Source: Symbiodinium natans (lineage: Eukaryota > Sar > Dinophyceae > Suessiales > Symbiodiniaceae). From it: 64,000 bases of DNA. The position numbers were made by a program, and so were the translations under genes. The notes under the pieces are model-generated. The model saw only the letters and a program-made list of their open reading frames with translations. It searched no databases and was not told the DNA's origin. Shown in pieces: positions 1 through 13,402 of the stretch. Each line of letters begins with the position of its first letter. Within the stretch, counting starts at the first letter, position 1. The stretch lies in assembly GCA_905221605.1 (NCBI GenBank), contig CAJNDS010002623.1, positions 595,501 to 659,500 of the forward strand, given 5' to 3'.

Positions 1-475
1 TTGCAGGGTTTAGGGTTTAGGGTTTAGGGTTTAGGGCTTGCAGGGTTCAGGATTAAGGGGAGCCTTGTTATTGGGGCCGTTCAAGGGGGATTCTACTGTT
101 CACATACATACTTCGGGGCCATAACGGGGAGAACTAAAATCTTGGGAAACCCCTATGTAGGGAGCTCAGGGCTTATGAGGTTTCAGGATTTATAAGCTTG
201 GGAGTGGGATCTGGGCTTTGCTGGCTGTTGAAAGACCACTTGCAGACCGAATTCTTGTGTACTGGAGCCCGAAATTGAACGAGGTCATACAGTCCCCTCG
301 ATGGTGCAAGACTTCAGGCAAAGCATCGAGGGCCCAAGCCCTGAAACCCCATGTATGGGTTCAATCCAAAAAAATTCCAAACTTGGATTCCAAACCCTAA
401 GCCCTAAGCCCTGAACCTAAGCCCTAAACCCTAAACCCCTTGCAAAGGGTTCAGGGCTGCAAGTTTAGGGAGGGC

Positions 476-528
476 CGGTCCTTGTAGAGGTCGTCCATGA
501 GGCGCGAGGCATTGATGCTGCTCAGGTC
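476..528 (-). CDS. Exon candidate of a gene downstream of argB
   Basis: Reads DLSSINASRLMDDLYKD plus two bases, acceptor accag|GAC, donor CG|gccctc (GC type). Clearly coding in composition; function unknown. Confidence 0.5.
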
Positions 529-562
529 CTGGTGTCAACCACCCTTGGGTGATTTAAGGGGT

Positions 563-750
563 TGGGGTTTAGGGTTTAGGGTTTAGGGTTTAGGGTTTAG
601 GGCTTAGGGCTTAGGGTTTAGGGTTTAGGGTTTAGTGGTTAGGGTTTAGGTTTAGGGATCAGGGTTCAGGGTTCAGGGTTCAGGGTTTAGGGTTTAGGGT
701 TTAGGGTTTAGGGTTTAGGGTTTAGGGTTTAGGGTTTAGGGTTTAGGGTT
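563..750 (+). repeat. (TTTAGGG)n array
   Basis: Imperfect telomere-type heptamers with TTCAGGG and CTTAGGG variants. Similar short arrays occur roughly every few hundred bases throughout. Confidence 0.97.
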
Positions 751-876
751 TGTATGGGAGGCAGGATTCGGGGGTTAGGTTTCAGAAGTGATGTGTTGGG
801 GTTTGGATGTTCCCTGTAGTAACAGTCCTCTGACTAGGGCTTCTAGGACTGAGGGTTTAGGGTTTAGGGTTTCAGG

Positions 877-1002
877 TTGGGATGTTCCCCCTTCTACGAA
901 CAGTCCTTAATAGGGATTACAGTACCCCCCCCCCCCCCACACACCCCCCCCCTTATTACAATCCCTAGTAGGAACTGCTAGTTATAAGGGGGAACATCCC
1001 AA
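877..1002. mobile_element. Foldback element, family A
   Basis: Ends TTGGGATGTTCCCCC and its reverse complement; inner arms (AACAGTCCTTAATAGGGATTA) also pair. The centre is C-runs. Non-autonomous, MITE-like; no coding capacity. Confidence 0.88.
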
Positions 1003-1675
1003 TACTGGGGCTCATTAAGCACGTGTCGGATGCTTGCTTGTCGTCCAAGCTGTTGCTTAAACACTCCCTGTCCCCCCCCCCCCCCCCCAAAAAAAAAAAA
1101 AAAAAAACAAACAAACAAACAAACAAAAGGAAAGAACGCAAACACAGATCCCGGACACCCTAAACCACCAAACCCTAAAACCTTAACCGTACAAGTCTAA
1201 GGCTCAGTCAGTCATCAAGGGCTCAGGTTTAGGGTTCAGAATTTGGGGGATTCCAGTGCAATATAGTGCAATCAAAGATTTCAGCTGTGTTTAAGCCTTG
1301 TTTGCGCATTGAGCTGGGGCTATGCGGAGGTGTTGTGAAGTTGATATGAGCCTACAGGAAGGACGTAAAACCCCAAACCCCAAAGCTTAAACCTAAACTC
1401 GAAGCCATAAATCAAAGACTCTTAGCCTCAGACTGACATGGTGGCCGCAGCACTTCCGTTTTATTCCACGTCTCCGCACGCACAGGCGCTGCAACACGGT
1501 GCCAAGAGATTGGGGTTTAGGGTCTAGGGTTCAGGGTGTTTGGAATCAGGGTCCAGCACTCAGGACACAACCTCTTGCCCCCAAACCCTCAAACCCTCAT
1601 GTGATCCAAGTCTCCAAACCCTAAACCCTAAACCCTAAACCCTAAACCCTCAACCCTAAACCCTAAACCCTAAAC

Positions 1676-1767
1676 CCTGTAAGCCAGCGTTCCAAGAGAA
1701 GACAGCGATTCGAGGCTCCACCCGAGTCGGTTCAAAAACTTGAAAGTTGGCCGTTTCTGCCAGGAGC
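1676..1767 (-). CDS. Exon candidate of a gene downstream of argB
   Basis: Acceptor cctaaag|GC and donor G|gtttag both lie at heptamer edges. In that frame it reads SWQKRPTFKFLNRLGWSLES then LSSLGTLAYR. A second frame (FQVFEPTRVEPRIAVFSW) is also open. Not recognised. Confidence 0.45.
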
Positions 1768-2093
1768 CTTTAGGGTTTAGGGTTTAGGGTTTAGGGTTTA
1801 GGGTTTAGGGTTTAGGGTAGGTCTTGAGGAATCTAAGGAGGTTAGGGATTAGGGTTTGGGGGTGTTGGGGTTGGGGGGATTAGGCTTTAGGGTTTGGTGT
1901 GTAAGGGTTGGGGGCCGGGGGTTTAGGGATTAGGGTTTAGGGCTTGGGGGTTTAGGGTTTTGGGGGTGTAGGGTTGGGGGTTTAGGGTTTGGGCTTTAAG
2001 GATTAGGGTTGAGGGTTTGGGTTTAGGTTTGGGGTTAAGGGTTTGGGGGTTTAAGGATTAGGGTTTGGGGCCTAGCCGTTAGTCATGTCACAC

Positions 2094-2122
2094 CCTGCGG
2101 CTGCATGCTGCAACCGCTGCTC
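2094..2122 (-). CDS. Exon candidate of a gene downstream of argB
   Basis: Reads EQRLQHAAA between acceptor caacag|GAG and donor GG|gtgtga. The open frame extends further upstream to 2169. Confidence 0.4.
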
Positions 2123-2186
2123 CTGTTGCTCTAACAGAACGAAAGGGATCAACAAGGCAGCGCCGGTTTCTGGGTTTGATCTGGGG

Positions 2187-2194
2187 TGTGTGTG

Positions 2195-2225
<31 letters not shown>

Positions 2226-2242
2226 TTGGGGGGGGGGGGGGG
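2187..2242. repeat. (GT)n-T(n)-G(n) composite
   Basis: GT dinucleotides, then 19 T, then 15 G. The same T(n)G(n) order is at 13401-13432 and 50627-50658, and as C(n)A(n) at 1072-1107. Confidence 0.95.
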
Positions 2243-2408
2243 TGTGGGGTGGTCAAGCATGACTACAAACAGTCTGCTTTGGGGTTGCGGTCCGCAGCAG
2301 AACTGCCAACTTCCTTTCAGATTCTAAGCGGGTTTAAACGATAATGCAGGGAGGCTCCCCCCCCTGCGTTGCGGGCAGGCTCATAAGAGTTCTTAGTACT
2401 ATGCCTTC

Positions 2409-2504
2409 TTGGTGGCCCCGTAAACATACTACAATAAGGGCACCCGTTGGTTCCTTTATAAGGGCACCTTGAACCCAAAAAAGGGAAAAGGGTACCGACC
2501 AAGC
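2409..2504. mobile_element. Foldback element, family B
   Basis: Ends TTGGTGGCC and GACCAAG, with the inner AAGGGCACCC and GGGTACC segments seen in all family B copies. Confidence 0.75.
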
Positions 2505-2897
2505 CTTGGCTGGCTAGCTCGTAGCGTAGGGGGGGGGGGGGGGGGGCCCTCTCTGCAGGACCACAGAGCGCCCCGAAGCCCTATTTTTCAGCGGACCTAA
2601 GGCCTAAAATCCCGAAGCTCTGGACAACCTGGGGGCCTAGAACCCTAAGCTCTGTAAGGTTTCCAGGTGATAAACCCCCAAACTCCCTAATAAACTCCCT
2701 AAACTTCCTACCCCCTCAGCCCTGAACCCTAAACTTCATACCCCCTAAACCCTAAACCCTAAATGCCAAACCCTAAACCCTTCACCCTACACCCTAAACC
2801 CTAAACCCTAAACCCTAAACCCTAAACCCTGAACCCCCTAAAGCCTGAAACCCTTTGCCAGAGCTCGAAGCGCTCAGAGCTGGCTTGCGCAGGCAAG

Positions 2898-2911
2898 TCA
2901 GGCGTTGCGAC
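2898..2911 (-). CDS. argB: argB terminal coding exon (14 bp), tentative
   Basis: After acceptor ccgag|GTC the phase from the previous exon gives SRNA and then TGA, a plausible end for this family. The same island is also open in another frame ([10 protein letters not shown]), so the assignment is tentative. Confidence 0.5.
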
Positions 2912-5900
2912 CTCGGGAGGTTGAGGGTTTAGGGTTTAGGGTTTAGGGTTTAGGGTTTAGGGCTTAGGGTTTAGGGTTTAGGGTTTAGGGTTTAGGGTTT
3001 AGGGTTCAGGGTTCAGGGTTCAGGGTTTAGGAAATCCCAAACCTCAAAACCTTTGTACGACTCTAATTGAACGCGCACACCTCCACAAGCCTACGAGCCT
3101 GCCGCCCTCAAGCCCTGCAACCCCAAAACCCTAAAGCCCTCATAACCTAAAGCTCTAAAAACGGCCTGAAGCCCAGAAGCCCTAAACGTCCTAAACCCGA
3201 GCAAAAGGAAGAACGCGCCCGGAGTGTTTTGTTTTTGCTCGGCCAGCCGCGTCCGGCACCAAAAAAAACGCCCCTGGACGAGATTATAAGAGGTTTTCCT
3301 ATAAAACTAGAGGTCAATAGGAATCCTAATGAAAGTCATAGGAATCGTATTGAAAGTAATGGGAACCCTATTGATATGAATAGAACCCTGAGAATTATGT
3401 GGAATCCTATTCAAGTTACTAAGAATTCTTTTGAAATCCACAGAGTCCTAAATGCACGACAGCTCAAGGCCTTGGACCCTGAACCCTGAACCCTAAACCC
3501 TAAACCCTAAACCCTAAGCCCTAAGCCAGAAGCCCTAAACCCATAAACCCCTAAACCCACCCCTAAACCCTAAACCCTCAGCTCTTGGACTGCGGCAAAT
3601 AGTTGTCCCCTGCTTTCCCGTGGAGGCGGCCGAGAAGAGCTCCTGCTTCTAGCATTTTGCGGGGTTTAGGGTTTAGGGTTTAGGGTTTAGGGTTTAGGGT
3701 TTAGGGTTTAGGGTTTAGGGTTTAGGGTTTAGGGTTGAGGGAGTTAGGATTTCGCGGGTCGGGTCTTGCGCTTAGGGCTTAGGGTTTAATTCGGGAGTCT
3801 TTTTTTTGAAGTCTAGTAGGGATCCAAGATTTCCGGAACATTTCGTGATTCAGGGCTATGGGGGCGGGCTGCTGATGGGCTTTTGTGACCTTTTTGGTGG
3901 TGTCCAAACGGATGTCGGGGACTGCAGGGCGCTGGGGTCAGGAGGCTACGATTTTGAGGCGTCAGTGCAGACGAGGGCATTTCGCCATTGGCTCGGGCAC
4001 TAATTAACACAGATGAAAGACGGAGGATCCTCCCTGAGCCCGGCTACCTTGAGTGTATAAGCTCTAACTATATTCTAAACCCTACACAAAGGCTTCTGCA
4101 CCTTAGTTGTTGGCAGCTCCAAGTCGCTCAAGTTGCCGAAAAACATCGAGGGTGGCCCCTGGGACTCGGACGCCTCCGGCAGTGCCACCAGTGCAGACCC
4201 GGGTTCCTCCGGCGGGCCCGGCGGTCTCGGCCACATCACAGATCCACGCACCGTTCGGAGGACTTAGACAATCAGCAGGAGTCACAAACATGGCCACCCT
4301 TAATTAAACCGTGTGTGAGCCTAGGCTCGCTTTTGGTAAGAGACACTTACATGGTTATTAGGTTGAAGGACATTTTCGGGTTCAATGAAGGGCTTCAAGC
4401 CTTAACGGGCTTGGAACAGGTTACTCTAGGTACTTGCTAGCTAGGTGTCGGGGAAACCATGCTAGTTATCCTTGTACCAAGGAACCAAGAGCCCGAAAAG
4501 GGTTTTAGGGTTTAGGGGCATGCGGCTAGGCTTCCTAGGTAGGGCTCTCGACTGTTGAGGGCTGTGGGCGATGCTGTTGAATGCAAGCTATGCCTAAACC
4601 CTAAACCTTAAACCCTAAACCCTAAACCCTAAACCCTAAACCCTAAACCCTCAGCAATCCCCTCAGCGTCCAGGGCTTACGTTTCGGACCCCTTCGACCC
4701 TGACCCCCAGACTCTCCCCAACCCTAAACCCTGAACCCTGAACCCTACACCCCCAACCCTAAACCCTAAAACCCCTAAACCCTAAACCCCAAATCCTAAA
4801 CCCTAAACCCCTTTACCCTAAACCCTAAACCCTAAACCCAACCCACAGTGCTTCCCAAAACAGCGCCTCGATGAGTGCGTGAGGCCTTCGGCCATCGATG
4901 ATGTGCGTGGCCTGCACGCCTCAGAAAGAGGTTTTGAGGGCTTCAAGGACCTAAACCCTAAACCCTAAACCCTAAACCCTAAACCCTAAACCCTAAACCC
5001 TAAACCCTAAACCCTAAACCCTGAACCCGAATATAGGGTTTAGGATGTGGGTCTAGGGTCGAGATCGATGGTGAGGACCGGATGTAGATTCCGTCCCGGT
5101 TTCGGCCTTTTTTCTCCTGTGCAAGCCCATGAAAGCTCACAACACCCTGCAGGGGTTTAGGGTTCAGGGTTTAGGCTTTATTTAGGGAGACCCAAGACTC
5201 CATTCATGCCCACTTTTTGGGGGGCGATGCTCCTCAAATCCTCATTACGGGGGGGACCCCAATATGATTGAAGGGATACAGGCCTGACTTAAAGGATACT
5301 GAGGTCTCTGAACGCAGCTTGTAATGCCAGAACGGTCCGAATAGGCCTGACATTCTGCTGTCATCATGCAGGGCCTTCCCTAAATTTTTCAGGGCCCTTC
5401 CTGGGCTCCCATTATCACACTGCGCCTAGCCCCAAACCCTAAACCCTCGCGATATATATATATATATATATGTGTATAGTGTATATATATATATATAGGG
5501 TACCCCAAAAGTGCCCTAATTTAGAGAACCTCCCCCCCCCCCCATGTGCATCACGCATCACGTCCGAAATAAATCCGAAGCCTCCAAGGACCAATAAACC
5601 CTACACCCTAAACCCTGAAACCTGAACCCCAAACCCTCAACCCTACTTTCCGGAAGCCCCAAAAATGGTCTCCATGGGCGCCAGACCATCCTTGATGGCG
5701 CTCAGGCAGCAGGTGACCTTTGGGATCATGCCGCCAGCCTGCCACACACCAACGTTCTCAAAATAGTTTAGGGTTTAGGGTTTAGGGTTTAGGGTTTAGG
5801 GTTTAGGGTTTAGGGTTACATGGTCCCTTACTTGCAGGATCGGGGCACTTAGTAAGTAGGGTTATAAGTACCTTAAATAGGGCTTGTATGTAGTTTAGAT

Positions 5901-8900
5901 AGAAGTACAGTTGCCTTACTTATAACCGCACTCACTAAGTCTCCTGGACCCCTTATATACCCCTTCTATGTCCTAACACCCAAGGGTACTTCAGAAGCCT
6001 TGAAAGGAGGTAAGGGACCCCATTGAGGGACCCACATGTGTCCCCACTTACTTGAAGCCCCAAGGGCGTGTAGGGTTTAGGGTACAGTACCTATTCTGTT
6101 TAGATTTAGGGTTTAAGGTTTAGAGTTTAGGGTCTGGGGTTCCTACACGGTACCTTTGACCCTAACAGGGGCCCTTGTACTAAGAATGAGTGTAAGGGCA
6201 CTTTGTAGAACATAAATAAGAGGATGAAACTGGTTGTGATCTAGGCTCCTGTCGAAACTGTCGGGGTTCGCCGGTTCCGGTGCCCATGTACCCTGTAGAC
6301 CCTGTATACTAGGTCCTTTTGGGTTTAGGGTTCAGGGTTTAGGGTTTAGGGTCCTTTTGGGTTTAGCTAAAAAATCTTCAAACAAAACCCTAGCGCATAC
6401 AGAAATTAAGGGGCATGGCAACATGCTTCCTTAGATTCTCCGTTTATAGGTTAAGGGGTATGGGTTTGGGGTATGTTGGGTTTTTCTTGGAGTAAAGGGG
6501 CTTGCTGGTGGATGCAAGACCGCACCTGCTGGAAACCTTAGAGCAAAGCATCGATCCCCTGGGCCTAAACGTTAACCCTGAACTCTAGTGTTTAGGGTTT
6601 AGGGTGTAGGGATTGGGTTTCGGGTTCCCTAAACCCTAAACCCTAAACCCTAAACCCTGAACCCTAAACCCTACGTCATCCAGTTGGGGTGTTCTGGCTC
6701 TCCTCTGTCGAGTTGGGCCCCTGAACATTAAGGCCCCGACAACGACGCCCTCATCGATGAGCCTGAGTGGCAAGGGTTTACGATTCTATCTTCGGGGCTT
6801 TAGCGTTTAAACCCGACTGAACCCTAAACCCCAAACCCCAAATCCTAAACCCCAAACCCTAAACCCTAAACCCCAAACCCCAAACCCTAAACCCTAAACC
6901 CTGAAACCCTAGCAGAGGGCGGCCCGTTGTTGAGTCGGGAGGTCGCCGACACTTCAGGGTGCAAACTGGAAAACGTAACGCCCGAAGGGGCCATGCACCC
7001 GTGGGTTTTGGGGTCTAAACCCTAAACCCTAAACCCTAAACCCTAAACCCTAATACAAGGGCCATATTAGGAGTATATTCAGGGGAACCTTGAGTGGTAG
7101 CCAGGGGGCCTAAATCATGAGAATAGGGCTTGGGGGGGTTATGATAGGATAAACATCAAGGAAGCATGCGGGAATACAATTGGTATTTATTCCGACCCCT
7201 ATATTAGCTTCAAAGTGCATACTTTGCTGTAAGGGTTTAGGGTCTCAGGGTTTGCGTGTTTAAGGGTTTCGGGGTCTCGGGTTTAGGAGTTAAGGGTTTT
7301 AGCGGTTTAGGACTACTTGCTTAAGGAGCTTTGGGTTTATATAGGAGTTGGGGTTTCCACTAGTTGCGTAAGAACCCCCAAAATAAGCTAATCATCCTCA
7401 TCTTGTCTTATGAGGAAGAAGGTTTTTCAATGTTTTGGGAGTTCTTGAGCAAATAGTAGTTGGGTGTTGAGGGGCTCCAAAATGGTAGCTACCGAAACCC
7501 CGAACCCTACACCCTAAAACCTAAGAACCTAAACCCTAAACTTTACTGTAAACAATAAAAAACGAAACCCGAAACACTAAAAACCTAAACCCTGACCCTA
7601 AACCCTAAACCCTAAACCTGAAGGGGCCCTTTGAGTAAACCCTAAACCCTAAACCCTTAAGAAGGGGCGGCCCTTTGAGGCAGCTCAGACTGACCGGCGG
7701 TCCGACCCCGAGATGCCCTCGACACTAAGCCAGGCGGCTTCGACGCCCCAGTCTCATCCACCTCCGAGATGAGAGAGCCAGCGTCCTGGGGTTTAGGGTT
7801 TAGGGTTCAGGGTTCAGGGTTCAGGGTTTAGGGTTTAGGGTTCAGGGTTTAGGGTTCAGGGTTTAGGGCCTGCCAACTCCATAATTTACTTGCTGTTGCT
7901 GGCCCGGTGTCTTGGGAAGAGGCGGTCTGGACCAAGCCCCTCCCCCGAAAATTAACCCAACCCTCCCCTAATAGCAAATACCCCGTTTATGGTTGTATTA
8001 GAGTATATGGAGGGGGGGGGGGGGGTGGTATGCAATATTAGAGGGTAGGGGCATCAGGGGGAGGGGTGAAGGGGGCATATAGGCACCCCTAAACCCTAAA
8101 CCCTAAACCCTAAACCCTAAACCCTAAACCTTAAACCCTAAACCATCATATAGGCAGCCCCCCAGTCCATTCGCAGGGCAACACCCTACCTCGGAAATTT
8201 GCTCCTTAACATCTCGGAGGATGCCCGGCACGTCTGTCATGAGCACCTCAGCGTTTAGGGTTTAGGGTTTAGGGTTTGGGGTTTAGGGTTTGGGGTTTAG
8301 GGTTTAGGGTTTGAGGTTTCGGGTTTAGGGTTTTAGGGCTTTAGGGCAAGGTTGGTATCGGCTCATGAGGCTGTGAGCCACCTAATCCAACGGCAGGTTG
8401 CACATGCAACCCAGCTACCTTAACATAGAGGCCTAACCCTAAGGGTCCATGTGCCTTCTTCCTGTTTTACATAGACCCCAGTGTCCCTATAGAGGAGGCG
8501 TTTTAAGGCCCATGTATTCAACATTTAGGTACATGGACCCCTTAGGGATAGAGGCCTCATGACCTAAACCCTGAACCCCCCAAACATGCCCAAACCTTAT
8601 TCGGGGTATTGAGAGGGTGTATCTTAACTATGTTGGCCCTTGAAGTACAAAGTATCCCAAAGGCCTAATTTCCCAAACCCTAAACCCTCAACCCTAAACA
8701 CTAGGGTTTAGGGTCTAGGGTTTGGGGTTTAGGGTTTAGGGTTTGGGGTTTAGGGTTTAGGGACTACAAGTATCCCAAGGGCCTACCCAGGATCCCTCAG
8801 AGGGATCCTGGGTTTCAGGACTTCTCACCGCAAGGTTGGACCCAGCTGAAGTTCTTAGGGGGGCTACCAGGGCCCTAGTGTATGGGAGTTGTTCTCTTTA

Positions 8901-8920
8901 TATAGAAAGGTGTGTGCATG

Positions 8921-8960
<40 letters not shown>

Positions 8961-11900
8961 TAGATATTTATATATAGGTACATATGCAGAATACACCTTA
9001 TGTGCCCTATGTGAAGCTTAAGCTTAGGGGTTTTGAGGCCTTTAGGGCTTAGAGCTCTAAGCTCTCGGAACAGGAACCCTGAAGCCCCAAACCCTAGACC
9101 CTAAACCCCGAGTCCGCTGGATCCTGGTGGGTCAGAGTCCATCGTAGCGGCTTTCCCTCAAGAGGGGCTGCCCCTTTTCGGGGGGTTCTGAGAATGAGCA
9201 TGGCCATATCTTTGCGCACATCAGGATTTAGGAGTTGTTTGGTTTAGGGTACCCTAAACACTGAACCCTAAACCCTAAACCCTAAACCCTAAACCCTAAA
9301 CCCTAAACCCTAAACCCTAAACACCGAACCCTGAACCCTGTCGGAAAATGCCCTAACATACGTGGCTTAGCTTCATGGAGCTGACTCTGTTGGGTCCACC
9401 TTGGGTTACAGGGAGTTGAGGGGCCTGTTTTTTTTTTTGGGAGCTCCACGGAGAGCAGAATTCCTACCAAGGGTACCCTAAACCCTAAACCCTAAACCCT
9501 AAACCCTACACCCTAAACCCTAAACCCTAAACCCTAAACCCTTTAGGGTTCCATAGGGAACATAAGGCCCGAATTTTGGAACCCCTCCCAGAGGACTGGC
9601 CCGACATGTACCCCTTGGAGGATTAGGAACCCGGAGCCCTAAACATCCCAATTCCCTGATGCTGTTCCCTAAACCCTAAACCCTAAACCCGAAACCCTAA
9701 ACCCTAAACCCCAAACCCTAAACCCTAAACCCTAAACCCTAAACCCGATTTATTCAGGCTTAGGGTCCTGGTAGCCCAGTAACCATACTACGATAAGGGC
9801 ATCCTTTTTGGGTTGGTTACTGTACAGGGGAACCTTGAACGAAAAAAAGGGAAAAGGTTAGCGCTGGGCTACCACAGGGTTGAGGGTTCTTAGGTTTTGG
9901 GGGTTTTAGGGCCCTAAACCCCTAAGCCCCTAAACCCCTAAACCCCTAAACCCCTAAACCCCTACACCCCTAAACCCCTAAACCCCCTAACCCCTACACC
10001 CCTAAACCCCTAAACCCCCAAACCCCTAAACCCCTAACCCCTACACCCCTAAACCCCTAAACCCCCAAACCCCTCAACCCCTAACCCCTACACCCCCAAA
10101 CCCTAAACCCTAAACCGGCAGCCCCCAGAACTCAGAGCCGCACAAACTCTTCTGCGTCGAGCGCGCCAGCGATTGCCGCTGCTGCGATGTCCGCATTGAC
10201 CTGAGTCCCCGAGTCCTTCTTTACCCTGAGGGTCCATGTCTATTGGCCTATAGTCAGCCCTAAACCCTAAACCCTAAACCCTAACCCCTAAACCCTAAAC
10301 CCCAAAACCCTGAGGGTCCATTTCTACTAGGTACTGTTCTGGAATGAGGTACCCCCAAAACCATACTAAATAGGGCTTTTGGGGGTTCTTCAACTACCCT
10401 ATCAAGAGTCTAGAAGCGGGCAATATTGGCCTAGATTCAGCCCTAAACCCTAAACCCTAAACCCTAGACCCTAAACCCTAAACCCTAAACCCCCTTGTTA
10501 TGTTATGCTAAGGTTTCGGCGTTGAGGAAGTTGCCCTCCGCGTCCGCGGCCACCGTAGCGACCACGGGCACAAGCCTCGGAATGGTTGGGGCAAGGGAGG
10601 GGTTTAGGGTTTAGGGTTTAGGGTTTAGGGTTTAGGGTTTAGGGCATAGGGCTTAGGGTTTAGGGCCAGGGTTTAAGGTTGAGGGTTGAGGGTTTAGGGT
10701 TGAACATTTGGGTTGTAGGGTTTAGGTTTATGACTTGGGGAAACCATTCGAGGTACCTATTTTGGAGGGTTCCTCTAGTGAGGATGAACCGACTAACCAT
10801 ATTTGGAGTTGCCCGTCGCTTCTTCGGCGGCGAAGCCTCCAGCAACTCTTCGAACTTGTTCTGCTTGTGGCCTGCCTTGACATCCACAACTTTCTGCACG
10901 TGAACAAGTCACTTTTACGAAAATATACTGAGATGTACTGTAATATACCATAATATACTGTAATATACTATAGTATACTATAATATACCATAATATACTA
11001 TAGTATACTACAATTAATATACTATAATATACTATAATATACTATAATATACTATAATATACTGTAATGTTGTGATGTACTATAGTTACTCTAACAGGGC
11101 CAGAAGTAAGCCTCTGTGTCCAGGTGCTTCACTGGTCCAGGCATGAGAACGTGAGCGAGGTACGCTGCCCAGCCAGTTCTTGAGAAACTGAAGTGACCAT
11201 GAGCTCCTTTACCTCTCAAAAGGTCTGCAATTAGCGTGACCGAATGTCGCTGACACCCTGAGAACGGCATGTTTGTGCTGTTCTCGGCCAGAGACATCTG
11301 GTTTCCGCTTGGCATGTGGCTCTGGGACCACTAGCTTCTTCAGGAGAGGCAAGAGCGTCCGCTGCTGTAGCACAAGTCGCACATGACGGGGCATGTAGGT
11401 TCATCCACAGGAAAGTCTCTCTTCTTAGTGGAGGGGGAGGGAAGGGCCTGGATTAGGATCGCTTTTGTGGGCCTGTGTACAACAAGAGCTCTAACATGCG
11501 CCTACAACCTAAACCCTAAACCCTAAACCCTAAAACCTAAGCCTTGAACCTTTGAACCTTAAACCCTAAACCCTACTAAACATACGACCCCAAAAAGGGT
11601 GCTCCAGCCGCAACCGATGACCGTTTTCAGCACCTCATGATTCTCCAAAGAGTTTTACGTGCACAGGTGTAGAATAGACGGCTGTTCTGCATCAGCCTCC
11701 CAGTACCACATGGATATGAGGGTTAGTTCCTGGGGGTTCGTAAGGGTTTAGGGCTGGGGGGATAATGAGGCTCCCCTTGGACACTCGAGACGAAGCCCAA
11801 TTTGGAGTGTTCAAACGACTACTACGCTGAAACCCTAAACCCTAAACCCGAAATCCTAAACCCTAAGCCCCCCTGAACCCGTCTCAGCTCTTGGCCCCTT

Positions 11901-13367
11901 GTCGAGCGCAGCAGCCAGCACGTCCTTCTTGACGCCTCGCGTGTTGGTACCGCCAGGACATATAGGTTCCCCAGAAACCCCCCCAACTCTCAACAATCTA
12001 GAACCATACATACGTATTATAGCAGTACGTACCTGCAAAAGTATCAGATACTGTATTCTGGGCCTCTCAACACCTCGTCCTCCCTCGGCAAAGAGTTTTC
12101 AGGGTCTAGACTTTGGGGTGTAGACTTTAAGACACTTCTGGACTAAAGCAAGAACTCTGCACAGAAACTCCTTGAGGGCCGGAGGGGGGCATCCCCGCCT
12201 GTCACCTCGCCCACAAAGCCCAGCTCCTCGTCGTCCACTTTCTTTGCCTTGCAGGACCGAAGGACCCGAAGCCGCAAAACAGTGGCAAACAATCAAACCC
12301 GAAAACCCAGCGAAACAAAAATGAACACAGCAAACAAAGCCCCCCTAAACCCTAATCCCTAAACCCTAAGCCCTAAACCCTAAACCCCCTTTGTCCAGGG
12401 CCCTCAAACCACACCCCAAACCCAAACTTGCACGGGGGTGTACGACAATAGGGGACCCCGAAACAGACCCCCGGCGTACGATGAGTCAACCTCTAGCCTC
12501 GAAACCATCAGAAACTTGAATGCAATCTCCACATCCTGGATAAACTAACCCTGCGCCCAGCCATTATACACAGGACCCTCAACCTCTCAAGCCTATGCGC
12601 CGCTTGAGGTTTGCGGCGGTCGGCCTATTGTTTATTGGATGGTATATCGACCTGTTTACTGCACTGAGGGTGCCTGCAAAACCTAAAAACTTAAATAATT
12701 AACTTGGGCCTCCCCCCCCCCCTCCCCCCCGAAGGTAAGGAAACACAGTTCGGCACCGCTTTGCTTTGGGTTTGGGGTGTTACGGACACGGTCAGAATTG
12801 CCCACCTGCGCCCAGCTGATGTTTTACCCTAAGCCCTAAACCTAAGCCCCAAAACCCTGAACCCTACACCCTACTTCTGTTTTGAGGGTGTTTCCGGATT
12901 CTTTGGGAGGGTGAAGAGCATCTCTCACGCCCATCCCCGGCACGCGCAGCCGCAAGCTCCTGTAACCCAGAACCTGAACCTACAAAAACTCAAAGCTCAG
13001 GGTGTAGCCAGAATAGTTAGGGTTGTAGGGTCTATGGGTTTAGGGCTTAATTGGGGCTTAGTTCAGGTCATATCGCCCCCTTGCCCCCTTGAGCCTCTTG
13101 AACCCAACACCTGTGCCCTAAACCCTAAACCCTAAACCCTAAACCCTGAACCCTGAACCCTGAACCCTGAACCCTGAACCCTGAACCCTGGACCCTGGAC
13201 CCTGAACCCAACACCTGCAGCAGACCACCGTCCACGCCGCTCAGGCCCACGGCGGCGACCTTGGCAAGGATAGTATACTACTATTTGCTTGAGAACCCCC
13301 AAACATGTAAAATACTGTTCCCTATTTCGCACTTAGCTATCAGGGGTTCTATTCATTGTTATGATTT

Positions 13368-13402
<35 letters not shown>

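Noticed and set aside
218-400. 60-codon plus frame at the left end
   Set aside because: No splice or composition support; it ends in heptamers.
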